From positions 122,971 through 186,970 of the forward strand of contig NTMA01000083.1 of the NCBI GenBank assembly GCA_002917075.1: 64,000 bases of DNA, written 5' to 3'. Below, one piece after another: positions 32,751-44,822 of this stretch; position 1 is the first letter of the stretch, and every line of letters starts with the position of its first letter. Under the pieces are notes generated by a model that did not search any database, had not been told where the DNA came from, and saw nothing but the letters and a program-made list of their open reading frames with translations. A program made the translations under genes and the position numbers. This DNA is from Hawksworthiomyces lignivorus (lineage: Eukaryota > Ascomycota > Sordariomycetes > Ophiostomatales > Ophiostomataceae).

Positions 32751-35700
32751 GCAAGAGGCTAGCTTCTCGCAGCGGCGAGAAAAATGAATACGGAGAAAGA
32801 GGAGAGGAATAAGCAGCAGGACCGTAAGCGATAAGGGGGAGGTGATGGCGGAGGGAGAGAGAGGATGAAGGGACCGTCTCGCTCATACGGAGGGCTGATG
32901 CCCGGATAAGAGCGGCAGGCAGGGAAGGCGGGCTGGAAATGAACCCGGTGGAAATAGGAAAGCAGGGCGAGGCGAGGTACGGCACTAGCGTTTTGTTCGT
33001 GATTGTCTATTACCATTGTGTATACCCCCAAAATTGATTTACCCTCTTCTACTTCTTAAGGCAGCCATCGCGGCCTGCTCCTCGTGGCTTTCAGTGTCCA
33101 CCATATTGAAACTATGTTGGATCAATATGGCTCAAGAGAGGAGGCCTGTCATGCTACGTCGAGGCCTCTGCCATATTCTTGAGGTAGAGACGACAAAATA
33201 GCTACAGCAAATCATACTTTCCTGGCATTCAAGGCGAGCACTCTCTTATCCTCTCCACATACTTGGGAGTAACTTGCCTCAAGATGCTACTCCTGAGAAC
33301 CGATTTCTAATGTTCGACCTTGTAATTTTATTTCAACTGCAGTCGACTAACTCCGCGACTCTTCCGCTCATTGTACGTCCCCTTTTATTTCTAGATAGCT
33401 GCGGCCTGCTTAATATCAGTCTCATTCCTCACTACCCTTCACACATGGGACCAAGTCAAACCCTACGAAAGGAACGGACAAGGAGAAAAAGGAGTAAGGG
33501 AGTAATTGGACATGCGCCTTTTTTTCTCTCTCCTGGTTTAGATTTACGTTTGTCCGGATGACCGAGAGGCATGCGTTCTTACCTGGCGCCTTTCCGGGTT
33601 CTGTGCTTTCCGCCCGGAACAAGCAAGCGGGAGAATGGTCTTCTTTGCAAGACGTAAATGCACCCACTCGGTATACAAAGAGGTTGGGAGACCAAGGGGC
33701 AAAAAAACCAACCGGCGGGGGTCACCCAGTTCACACGCTGTGGTAGCATGGCATGTTCCGGCGTTTGAATTGAGTGAACTGCTACGGGGAACCATATGGG
33801 ACAGAATCCTAGTATTAGAGACCCAGAGAGGCCAACAAAATTGCAGAGCGAAAGAGGACTTGCAGCTGTTTGGGCTTCCTGGAGTCTGCCATAGCCGTCT
33901 CCACATCTCTCCAAGCCGTGTTCTAGCTTCTGGGCCTGTCCAGCTTGTCTTGGCATAGGTTTTTCTGTCCACCTTCACAGCTTGTCTTTGTTTTTTTTTT
34001 ACTAGCCAGGGTTGGCGATCCTCTCCTCATCTTCTGTGAAAGAGTCTCGTTTCGTGGACTGGGGGGAGGAAATTCGTCCTGTTCCCCTCATCCCCTCTGC
34101 TTCCCCTCCCCCATGCCTTGTCGTAGCTTAGAGCAGGGGTGCTCTCTCATATGTATGCAACAAGCACAGTGGACCTGGGATAGCCCCATAAGTGTATTCG
34201 TAAGTCTGCAAACCCAGGGATCTAGGGTAATGGCTCTAGTTCGTTTTACAAATACCCAACACCTGCAGGCAGACATTATTCTGCAGCTTACTCGCCGCTC
34301 TTGCTGCTTCCTTGTCAATCTCGGAAGCTCTTCCATCCAGAATTAGTGTGACATGAAGCATACGAGTACATGCATCCAAGATCTGTTAGGAACAAGCTTT
34401 CGCTTGTTCCTGACTGGTTCTAGACTGATGTATTTCTGTGTAAGACACGCATACTGTGGAATGTGTTCCTAAATACGCCTTTTGGGGCTGACTAATCTTC
34501 TTATACGGCCCCTCTTCAACTTACTGACAGGTAGCAACCACCATCTTCAAGCAGGACTCAAATAACTCGTTTTGTGACTTGCTATAGATTCCTATTCGGC
34601 CAGTTGCACTATGTTCGTGATACAGTCTCGAGGTCTTCTCACTCTACCCGGAATGCTTTACTCCCGCAAAATAAAGATTTCTTGTGGGGAAATTAATCAC
34701 ATTTCCTGATTTAGAGGCTCTCGGAACCATTTGATATGCAATGTCTTCGTTCACGTGGAATTTAACAAGCTGAAACGAAGAGAAAGAATAAGAGAGCGGG
34801 CCGACGATGGTCAGTTGATTTACATAAATATAGCAGGGAGAGGAGCGGGAGGCTTGAGACGGAAAAGAAATCTGATCTGTTCGTATAAAGCGTATGCCTT
34901 CTGCAATTCTGCAGAGGCGGACAAAGAAGTGAGTATTCCAGCCAAGTTTTCTTGATCTTTTTTTAGATGGCCCATAGTATATGCCTGCACTAGAGCCAAT
35001 ATATGCTGTTTGCTGGTTCTCCGGCGCAACGAGACCGGATGCTTAAAGGTTTCGAGAAGCGGCTTATCAAGAAAACTAAGAGAGGAAATCAACAAGCAAA
35101 AAAATGCAAAAGTGTACCAAAAAGTAAAATTTAAAAAATAATGAAAAATATATCAAAATTTAGTGGGGAAAGTAAATCAGCCAAATGCCTATTCCATTTG
35201 AGCGTCGATGATACACACGCTGCTTCGTAAGAGCCGACCACCAGGAACTGTGCTGATGGGGAAAACGGGATTTGTGGGAATCCCCCAGCTTCTACCGCAT
35301 GTCATAGTTGTAAGTCTATGACTTTCCTTATCTGAGTGTTCACTATTCGTAGTAAGATTACCATACTCCAAGAGGCTACAGCTCTTGACACTTTCCGCCC
35401 CTGCTTGCCCCGTATGTTAATCTATTTGTGATTTGAGCGAGCGGAACGTTGTCACACTCGCCCTTTTCCAAAGTGAGGTCTTCCACACCTCAAACCCACC
35501 AGCCTCCTAGCTTCTTCTGACTTTGTTTCATAAAACGGCCAGATGGCACTTTAGCAACCTTGCTTCTCATAAAAGAGAGAATTGATGTTTCATAGACCGA
35601 AATGAAAGAGAAAACAGGAAAAAGCGTAAACAAGGCGATGCCGACGTTTATCGTCACGCAGTCGACCAGCTAGATCTGGCAAAAGGCCCAGAATGAAAGA

Positions 35701-38044
35701 GCAAGCGGGAAGCAAAAGAACTAAATTAAAGCAAATCTATCACACAGTTACATCTTGCTATTTGGCTGTATCCGCATTGCTGCTGATGTTGGAAATGCCT
35801 CCTGTTTGCTCGCCTTTGATCCTCCTCTTCCACGTTCCACAACGCTGGGATCGGCTGCCTAGGACCATTCTGCATACAACGATGGGACCAATCCTGCCTT
35901 GAAGCATAAGGACACACAAGGAAGACAGAAGGATGTGTATGTAAGCATAAGGGTGTGAGTGGATGTACAAGAGGTGATTGTAGACAGTGTATGAAGAACC
36001 AGACATTGGTAGTTGTAAGTATAGAAGTGGCTTGATGGTCGTGGCTTGGTAGTTGGTAGTTGCCCTTTCGAGTGACGGGTATTATTGTACCTGCAGTTTG
36101 ATCGACGGCAGGGAAGCTTAAGGAGCTAGTACTAAATAGGATTAGCATATCACAACTGCCAGTCGGTGGTTCCTGCCATTCCAGCTGGACCCCGCCAATG
36201 GAATGCGATGCCACTAACACAATCCTCAGCTCCCCAGATGCTCTAACCCCTCCTCGCAGCGCAGGGGCGTCCTTTGCGAAACCAGCATCTGTTACAAACT
36301 TGCTTCATCTCCATAGTAGCCTCAATGCTTCAAACTTTGCCTTGCAGTGATCTTCTAACCGGATGAATGCCTTCCATTTTCACTATTCCCACCGTTCCCT
36401 TTTTCCCTTGCAATTCTTGCTAGCAGCATCTTCAGCACGACTAGCTCCAACACACCAGCCTGCGCTGTGCGGTTTGTTTGCATCGCTACTGGACCGTTGC
36501 TTTCATCTCATTGACATGGTTCTCCTAGCCTTAGCCAATTTTGTACATTTGATGGCCAGGAAAATCCCCCTGCTAGGACATTGAGTCTTATCATGACGGT
36601 GTCGTAGCAGTTCTACCAGCTCTGCTTGAAAAGCCTTGCTCTGAGAAGAGTCGAATGTCCTACGGGACGTAGGAGACGTGTCTGTCACTCCGTCTCATCC
36701 CAGCCATCATGTCGTCCAATTTTTTGGGAAGAACGCGACGGTGCTCGAGATACAGATGAGAACCGTCAACACACTAGTAGAGCTCCCACAAGTCCCTAAT
36801 GTTGTGTTGGCAACACGTCTGTCTAGACCAATTATTAGATTCAAGACAAACGCAATAGCATCCACACCTTTTGCTTCTGGCTATCCTGTGCCAAAGACAA
36901 CGGATAACAACTGCTGGATGAGGGCAAAGAACTTATCTTTGACTCATTTTCTGCTTACTTGAGTGTATTCTGTGTGGTGTTCCTCGGACCTTTCGTTTTT
37001 GGTCATCCATTGCGCTGTGCGACCAGGATATCGCAACTATTGTCCGCGCTGTTTTTATGCGAGTCGTCTTGGCCCTCCGATCACATCTCTTCTGGAAGGG
37101 ACTTCGGCCGCGTGGGAACCAGTCCCTCTCACGCCTTTGGTCTTTTGATCTTTTGATTTTACTCTTGTTCTCATTCTTCCCTCCCACAAAAGTCCTCTTT
37201 CGAAGGAGAGTGGATTATTGGTACACTTCCCCCACTCCAGTACGTCTCGATTCCTCTCATCTCTGGTTGAACTGTGCTCTCCGCTTGGCACTGGTCAGAC
37301 GCTGTTTCGTCTTTTCCGTGGTTGTGTCCCACGGAAAGTGTGGTAGTACTGAGAGATGTTGGAATAGAGAAGGCACTCATACACTTTTCTCTTTCATTGA
37401 GGAGGCCTTACACTGAATGTGGGTAGGCCCTTCCCGTGAAGTCAATGTGGAGTTGTGCTGCTTGCCTTTCTTTACTCAGTCTCATTTTTGCCCTCCTCTT
37501 CATACTCATCGCCATCCTCCTCTCATACTCTCTCTCTCTCTGCAACCCCAACAACCCTTGTCCCTGTCCTTGTCCTTGCCAATTGCCTGGCTCTCCCGCA
37601 AATAGGCCTTGCTGAAGGCTAGTTGCCACTCTTGTCCCGGCTTCTTTCTTCATGCTCATTCCGTTGGATCTTTCCTTTCCACACCCATCTTTCTTTGCAC
37701 TCTTTCTCTTTCTCTCCACCGTCTTTGCTCTCCTTCTCTCATACCTTCTCTTTTCCTTTCTTTCTCTTTTCCTCTTTTTTTTTCTCCCTTTTTTTCTTCA
37801 TCCCATACTGCTCGACGACATCACGACATCGACATCGACATCGAACGCGCGGATTAGATGACTTAACCGACAACACAGGGAGAGAGAAGGCCAACTAGCC
37901 ATCGACTCACTGCCTACTGTCTGGCTCTCCCTCTTCCGCGTTCGACGCTCGGCGTCAGCCCGAGTCGTCTTTCTTCCGCTCTCGAATTCACACGATTCTT
38001 CTCACTCAACAACATCACCATCATCATACGCACACAATCTCAAG
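32751..38044. other. Large intergenic region upstream of the 7TM gene
   Basis: About 5.3 kb without a supportable gene. It contains a perfect 10-bp hairpin at 34388-34411, an A/T-rich patch near 35090-35170 and heavy CT tracts at 37490-37800, close to the 7TM gene, which read as its promoter and leader. Frames up to about 164 codons overlap on both strands with no domain and often no ATG. Confidence 0.45.
34388..34411. repeat. Perfect 10-bp inverted repeat (hairpin)
   Basis: AGGAACAAGC at 34388-34397, loop TTTC, then its exact complement GCTTGTTCCT at 34402-34411. It lies in gene-free DNA. It could be an RNA hairpin, a palindromic protein site or a remnant of a small inverted-repeat element. 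Confidence 0.8.
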
Positions 38045-40510
38045 ATGGATCACTTACGAATAGGCTCGCCAGGAACATGGCTGGCGGCGCGGGCACAATC
38101 TTACGGAGACCCGAATGGCTCAACGCAGATTTTCCAGGCCGCAAATTCAAACGCAACCGCACAGCAGATGCAACAAATGTTCATAAACGAGCTTCGATTT
38201 CAAGCGTCCAAGTCAATTCGGACATCAACAATAATATTAGCTGCCTTCAATGCTGTGGCGGCTTTCGCTACAGCTGTCGGCATTCTCTACGACGCATATT
38301 CGACAAGAAAAAGGAACAGGAGACGGTACAGGTCTAGGTATGAAATTGCACACCAAGAACCAAGACAGAGTTCAGAAATTGTCTGACACGCCACAGTAGC
38401 ATGCCCTCATCTTCGTTCATACAATCCGCGGAGCTCTACCCTCTTGTCATTTCTTGCGGCATCACTGTCCAAGGAGTTGGTTTTGCTGTTGCACAGGCTC
38501 AGGGCCTCAACAGCCTCTTAAGCTTAGGTTGCACTCTAGTCTCACAATTTATGCTTCCTGGTATGTGACATTTGGTATACTTCGTTTCAAAATAGCTCAA
38601 GACTAAAAGTACTCACTCTGTCTTTCAGCGGTCTTCATCGTCCCGTACATCCAGCTTGTATTTGGAATTGAGTTCGCCGTGCGTAGCCTGCACAAGAAGC
38701 CTTTCCCAGAACGAGGCCGATATAACACAACCATTTGCCTAGTTGTCTTGGGCATGCTACTGCTAATCAACTTTTTGGTGGCCGATTTTGTCCGGTCCCC
38801 CGACTTTTGCTTCGCGTCTCTATTTTGGTTTGTGGCAACCTATTCGCAAGGCTGCTTCGCCGTTTTGCTCGCCATCGACGTCGCCTTGGTGGCATGCACC
38901 GTTATTATTTTTATCCGCCTTACACGGAACGTTACTATCGAGACCTCAGAGCGGGTATCCGCCTCTCGTATGGTCTATTATCTGGCTCTTGCCATTCTTT
39001 CTAACGTATGATTATTCTATTTTTTTTTGAGTTGATTGGACCACCTTTCTGACGTTTTATTTAGACTCTCATCATCCCCTTCTTTTTCTCTCTGGGCTTT
39101 CAGGGCCCGGGTGGCAACAACGGCGGCTCAGCTATTACCTTCTCAATGGTTGCCTCCGTGGTTGCCAACGTTTCTGGTCTGATGACGGGCGGCCTACACT
39201 TGTTCCTGCGTTCCAACGCTATTTCAACGATTGGGCCTCGTGACAAAGCCGGCGAATATGAGAGGCGCCGCATGAAGAACCGAATTCGGTACTATGGTGG
39301 ATCCAGCGAGGTTGACTACGGCGGCCACATGATGGGACCCGTTAGCAATGGAGCTGATTTACGCCGCATGTTGAGCGACGCAAGTCTGATCAGCGGCACA
39401 TATGAGGTCGCTAACAAGGAGGAAGACTCCGGCGTCTTGGGCAACCGCAGCGTATCGCCGCCATTCGGCGGTCAGACTATTGGACCAAACCCCTTACGGT
39501 CGAATGCATTCTACTCTGGTGCCTTGAGCTCAGCATCAACCGCCGCAGCATCAATTCGGACTCCCGAGCCGGCTCAGATGTCGGTAGCTACAGCAGTTCC
39601 CATGTCGGCAGTGTCGTCATCAGCTGTCTCCACATCTTCGATTCGGAAAATGAATTTCTCGCCCGAGCCACCAAAGTCGCTCGTGCTTTTGCCCGCAACG
39701 ACTTACACGCCTGGGTCTGTGAAGATGATTAGCGCAGGAAACAATGGACGATTTGACGTCAGCTCTTTGAAGCCACCACCATCAATGAACAATCTGACTT
39801 CTGGACGGCACCGCCGTGACTCCTCCATGGCATCTTCCGCAACGGTGCAGATCGGCTTGCGACTTTCCAATGTGGAAGATTTCGCACCAATGGAGTCACA
39901 GGTGCTGGACAAGAAGGTGTACACCCTGGAGTTTTCTTCGTCTGACGATACTACGGCGGCAGCATCCACCAAAGAGACAGGACAACCACAGCTGCAACAG
40001 CAGCAGCCGCCGCAGCCGCTGCAACAGCAGCAGGTAGCCGTGGCTTCAGCGGAAGCTGCACCAGAACCGCAACCTGAACAGGCACCGCCTCAACCTTCGC
40101 CAGTGCGGCGACCAAGCCCACTCTCAAACGTCAAGAGGTTTTCAGGGGAAGATAAGACGCGGTCTATTGTGTTGGACGCATCGCCTCGCCGTGACCCTGT
40201 CAAAGATGCAAGGATGAAAACACTTCCACCTGTTCCCCGACCAGACAACAATGCAGACGAAGAATACCGCACAGAAGGAGACGTTTTTGCTGATCCGCGG
40301 GCATCGAGCCCGTCATTGTATAGCCCTCAGCAGAGCCCAACCAAGGCCATGCCGACAAAGCTACCAAGCCCCCGCGGAGTTGGTTTCGCAGCTATACCCT
40401 CCCGGAGCAACAGCACAGCGATGCGCTCTGTGACGGCAGCCCTTCAGAGAGAAGACTCTTCAGCTAATCGACCTGCAGCAACGGACAAAGCCGCAGGTGA
40501 CTGGATCTGA
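38045..40510 (+). CDS. Fungal seven-transmembrane (GPCR-like) protein with long C-terminal tail
   Basis: Four exons: 38045-38337, 38397-38560, 38629-39005 and 39065-40510; 759 aa. Seven hydrophobic helices at about 60-82, 111-131, 146-170, 185-205, 215-245, 262-285 and 295-318. The N-terminal ~58 residues carry possible N-glycosylation sites (NGS at 24, NAT at 36). The ~440-residue tail is Ser/Pro/Gln-rich with GQPQLQQQQPPQPLQQQQ-type repeats and looks disordered and probably phosphorylated. This layout (short N-terminus, 7TM, long cytoplasmic tail) fits a fungal receptor-like membrane protein. I do not recognise it as Pth11, Stm1, a pheromone receptor or another named class. Introns of 59, 68 and 59 nt lie within or beside TM segments. 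The tail shows no domain I know. Confidence 0.82.
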
Positions 40511-41634
40511 TTGGCGCTCTTCCTTGATTCTTGCATCTCCTTGTTGATTGCTTCATCTACGATTTACCTGTTTTGGTGTGCTCATAATGAATGACCTCTT
40601 ACATTTTTTTCAGCGAATCATTCTGCTGTTTTCTCTTTTTTGACCTTTATTTTGGATATCACGGTGTTGTTGGAAATGAAATTGGGCGGCTGGGTTGGTG
40701 CTTTTGGGCGCAAGTGAAAAAGGGGAATCACATCAGGAAGCAAGTGACGTATGGCATTAGACAAACGAAATCTCAACGCAGCCACACAACAAAGGGTTTT
40801 CTGTTTCTTTTCTTCTATTCTTATTTATCATTTCCTTTCTTTCTGTCTCTCATTTTTTTCTTCCTTATTTTTCTTTACAACCCTATCGTACAGAAGGGCC
40901 TGTATTTTCTGCATAGAAGTGGCGTCAAAGAGATACAATGTGCCTAAATTTTCTATGCGTTTCCTTCATATCTTCCTTCTACTTTTCATTTTCATATAAA
41001 CACATATACATCTGTCTTTATAAGTCCAGATCCTGAGAATACTTTTGAAAATAGGAAGAATTACTTTAAATTGCAAGTTTCTGCCTTGACCGTGAAGTAA
41101 GTTCAGCTCTACACTGATCTGATATGCTAATCGTTCTGCATTGTACCAAGGTTCTGCACTTGGACTACAACTGGTCTGTTCCCTTGTCCTTACTTCAGCC
41201 TGACCCAAACTCTAGGTCCTCTATTTTTGGGCCACCATAGATCTCTGCGATGTTTTACACCTGTAGAGAAGATATTGTGGAGTGAAACAATGACTCTCAA
41301 GAATAAGTAGTATAGTGTTTGCTTCGAAATTGTAAGTTGTGTCAAGTATTTCTCGAGAGAAGTTCTAGTTGCGGAGGAGGAGGAGCTCCGCAGCTCATAT
41401 TCTCTTTGGTGGTTAATCGCTTAACATTCTTAACATTCTTCTACCCCCCAAAGCGGGAGTAGACGCTCATGAAGAAACAAATTCCTCGTAGCGACAATGC
41501 ATGCTATCTCGTAAGACTCCGCTGGATGCAATCAGTATGGCAGATACTTATAATAGACTTCTTTTTCCATTTCCTCACATTTCGAATCGCTCGTTCTCAG
41601 TGCCCACGGCCAGCTTCTCAACCGTGATCTCTCC
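40511..41634. other. Convergent 3' region
   Basis: T-rich DNA between the 7TM gene and the dolichyl-diphosphatase gene, with a small tandem duplication (TAACATTCT twice) near 41421-41441. No gene seen. Confidence 0.5.
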
Positions 41635-42570
41635 TCACTTGTTCTTCGCTTCCGCTCGTGCTGCCTGGCGTGCCTGCCATTTCTCCCATCCTGGCTGCAG
41701 CACGTCCTCCTCGCAGGCGAGGTCCCGGATCCGGAGCCACTGGGCTGGAGGCAGATTCAGGGCCCAGTCGAGGAGCCCCACGTGCCGCACCAGCGCCGTT
41801 GCGCCGAACCAGCCCCCGGCGACGACCAGACCGGCGACGAACCCCACCAACACCTGCTTCGGCGTGTGGTAGTGCAGGTATACGCGGCTCCATGCGATGA
41901 GCGTGGCCAATACGAATGCCAGCACGCTGATGGCCACCCGCTCGGCCAGCGACAAGGTGTGCCTCCATACCGCTGTGCCGCCCGTAGCCGCCCGTCCTCG
42001 CTTTGCCGCCACCCTCTGGCCCGCCTGCGGCCGGTACCGCACCAGCAGGAACAGCGCCACGGTCAGCGCCCAGTATCCGGCAAACTGCGCGTGTGAGCTA
42101 GGCATCCCGTAGCCGCGGCGGAACGGTAGGTGGTGGCTCTGGGAGACGTCGCCGACGAGGTCTGGCTCTGCTTCGCTTCCGCTGCCGCCGCCGCCGCCGC
42201 CGCCGCCTAGCAGGGCACCCAGCAGCGTCTGGTGCCGGTGCCGCGGCCGCTCCTCCTTGATGATCCGCTTCAGCGCAAAGTTTACGGCCTCGCAGCCGAG
42301 CTGGCCGGCAAACGCCAAGCAGACCTCGGCCTCGCGCGTGCTCCAGACGAGCGTAGCATAGACGATGCAGAGCGCCTGGGGCAAGAGGGCTAGCCAGGCG
42401 CAGACGTAGGAGACGGGGTCGTGGGGGTCCTAGAGGCGAGGCGGGGGGAAGCAGTTAGTCGACCGAGACAAGACGAGCGAAGAAAGGGCAGTAAGGGTCT
42501 GTCGTTGACAACGTACATAGTACACATGTGTCAGGGACAGCGACGCCAAGGGCGTCGGGTCATTGCTCAT
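41635..42570 (-). CDS. cax4: Dolichyl-diphosphatase (PAP2 family)
   Basis: Two exons (minus): 42570-42517 (18 codons) and 42429-41635; 282 aa. The join gives LTHVYYDPHDPVSYVCAWL, the conserved N-terminal signature of CAX4/DOLPP1. The three PAP2 phosphatase motifs are present: K72-x6-R79-P80 (KRIIKEERP), PSSH at 128-131 and SRVYLHYH at 199-206 (S199, R200, H206). Several TM helices surround them. The enzyme removes a phosphate from dolichyl diphosphate on the lumenal ER face, recycling the carrier for N-glycosylation. Odd: a run of eight Gly (93-100), then a Ser/Glu-rich loop between motifs 1 and 2, encoded by a GCC/GGC triplet run at 42180-42207. The third motif is followed by TPKQ rather than the classic Asp. 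Confidence 0.92.
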
Positions 42571-43628
42571 GGTAATTCGTTTTCCTGCGCTGAGGTGCAA
42601 AGAAAAGAGGTCCTATGCGCCGTTTGCTAAAGACGTGGCCTCTTGGGCAAGTTTCGATATCAGACAGAGAAGACACGCGTCAATTCACTTAGTGTATTAG
42701 AGGACGAAAAGAAACATGGAGAAAAGAGAGAGTTTTGGAGGACAAGACAGAGCTGCGAGAATTGTGACATGTCTGGAAATGCTGTACGTGTTGGCGAAAA
42801 AAGCAAAGGCGACTGGAGACAATGGAGCCGCAGAGGAAGCAATGGCTTGCAGGCTTGCATGGGTGGTACAGCATTTTAAGTGTGAGTTGGCACGAAAACG
42901 GCGAAGCAAGCTATGGCCGTGGCGGTGCAGTTTCCTGCTACATATGTGGCGGTGCGCTATTTTGAACGTCATATTTCTCAACGACAACGGACTGCTGCTC
43001 TGCATGCAAATAGATATATTTTTATATGGTTTACAATATTACCATAGATAAATGTTTTGCTTTCTAAAAAATGGCTGAGTATCATCTAGTATGGTTTCTG
43101 TAGCCAAGCCCACAGCAGGTTCTAATTATTATGACAAAATTAGGAGTTTTGATGACGTAGTCTTGTTCCCCCGTCGATAGAAGCTTACAGTCTTCTCGGT
43201 CATTAATTGACCAATTCAAATGGAATAGAAAGACTAGGTAAATATAGACTTTTCGAACATTAAACTAGGAGAGGGAGTGGATTCTAGTGAGGCCAAAGCC
43301 ACAGCGTAGCTTCTGAGCGTATGGGCCTGCCCAGGTCGCAGCCGAGCGTAGCGGGCCCAGCTAGGGCGAGTTGAGTTATAAGCTAGAGCTGAGAAAGGTT
43401 GAAAACTAGAATGCAACATAATAAGCTGTGTGCAGTGTTCAGTCTATTCATCAGAATAATAATCCTCTGTTTCAAGACGACGAGTGGATCTAAACAAGCG
43501 GCCGCTGAGGTGATGGTCATGAGTTGTTTGAAAACCACTTCGCCGTCTACATTGCTGCTCGGAGAAATGGGCCGAAGCGTTATAGGAACCGAGACTCTTG
43601 AGAAAAATAAAATCTCATCATCGTCATT
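42571..43628. other. Intergenic upstream of cax4
   Basis: Promoter side of the dolichyl-diphosphatase gene and 3' side of the DUF2011-like gene. Frames of 60-110 codons on both strands lack domains. No gene supported. Confidence 0.5.
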
Positions 43629-44822
43629 TCAGTAGCTTTTGATCTCCCCGTCGGAATCGTTCGCGCTGTCAGCATCGCCGGCGGCGCCCTCCTCGCCGGC
43701 TTTAGAAGCTCGCTTCTTTTCGCGCCGCCGGAGCTTCTTTGCTCGGTTTGAGCGTTTCTTTTTCTCTAGCAGGTGTTCCTCTTTAGACTGCTTCTGGGCG
43801 GCTGCGGCTGCCTCCTTCTCGCGAGCGGCTTGCGCGCGGCGGCGCAAAATGATGCGCCTCTTTTTTCCGGGACGCTGGTGCGCCTTCGGCTGCTCCATGT
43901 GCGAGAGCGCCAGCTGCTGCGTCGTCTGGAGCGGCGGGCTTGCTGCCGCCGCGGCCCAGGAAGGCTGGCGGTTGGCGGCCGCCTTGACGGCCAGCAGAGG
44001 ATCTGCGGGGGCTGCGCACCCTGCCGGCAGCGCATTGGCCAGCAGAGCGCGCAGAGACTCCTGGGGCAGCCGCACGACCAAGCGCGCCCGCCAGGGGACT
44101 TCCCACCCCCAGGCCCGGTTGCTGGGCCCCGCCTGCGCCACTACGTCCTCGCCGCGCACGGCGACCTGCGCATAGCGAGCCATCTCCTCTTCGGTCGCCT
44201 CACCGGCGATGTAAGTGCTTAGTGGTCGAGGCGGATTGGCCAGGCCGCCTCGGCCGACTGCTGCATCGACTCCGTCGCCATCGCCGGCAATATCGTCCAG
44301 CAGCACCACTGTTGGAATGGTCGCCTCCTGTGCTGCTGCTGGTTCCACCAGTCCTTGAGTGTCTTTCCCGCCAGTCACAGCCGTCCCTGAGCTAGCGGCA
44401 GGGGTTTTTGTTCTTCTGCCGCTCGAGGCAAATAGACGAAATTCAAACTCGTTGGGCCCGCTTGCGCGTGCTGGCGTGCCGGGTCGGACGCCTTCTTCCT
44501 CACGGTCCTGGCGCTTCTTGTCACTTCCGGCATCACCGGACCCAGCAAGAACCGCCGGTGACGCGTCTAGAGAAGAAAAACCAAGGCTAAGCCCGAGCGT
44601 CTCTGCCATGTACGTCTCCAGGGCAGTGCGAGCGGCGACGGCAGCTTCTTCGTCGCTCTCTTCCCGAGCTTCATAATCATTCCCTTGGAGGATGTCATCT
44701 CGAAAGAGATCCTCCCGCCGGACCCTGAAAAAAAATCAAGTTAACATTGAGTCAGAAATGGCTGTAGACAAATGATAATGAAGGTCACCCGACCTTCTGG
44801 CATGCTCCATCACATTAGACAT
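43629..44822 (-). CDS. DUF2011-like fungal protein
   Basis: Two exons (minus): 44822-44794 (29 nt) and 44724-43629; 374 aa. The first exon codes MSNVMEHAR and part of an Arg; the join gives HARRVRREDLFRDDILQG, which restores an otherwise open frame beginning only with internal Met codons. Features: acidic N-terminal segment (REESDEEAAV), FEFRLFAS near 110, a globular-looking middle part (VPWRARLVVRLPQESLRALL), and a strongly basic C-terminus with KKRRIILRRRAQAAREKE and KKKRSNRAKKLRRREKKRA. This arrangement resembles the DUF2011 fungal family; function unknown, and the basic tail suggests nucleolar or RNA-associated location (inference). The donor is the weak GTCGGG; a nearby GTGACC would break the frame. 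Confidence 0.72.

Noticed and set aside
33544..33978. 144-codon minus frame
   Set aside because: No family resemblance and overlapping frames of equal length on the other strand.
35726..36220. 164-codon minus frame
   Set aside because: TTG start, His/Gln/Cys-rich random-looking composition.
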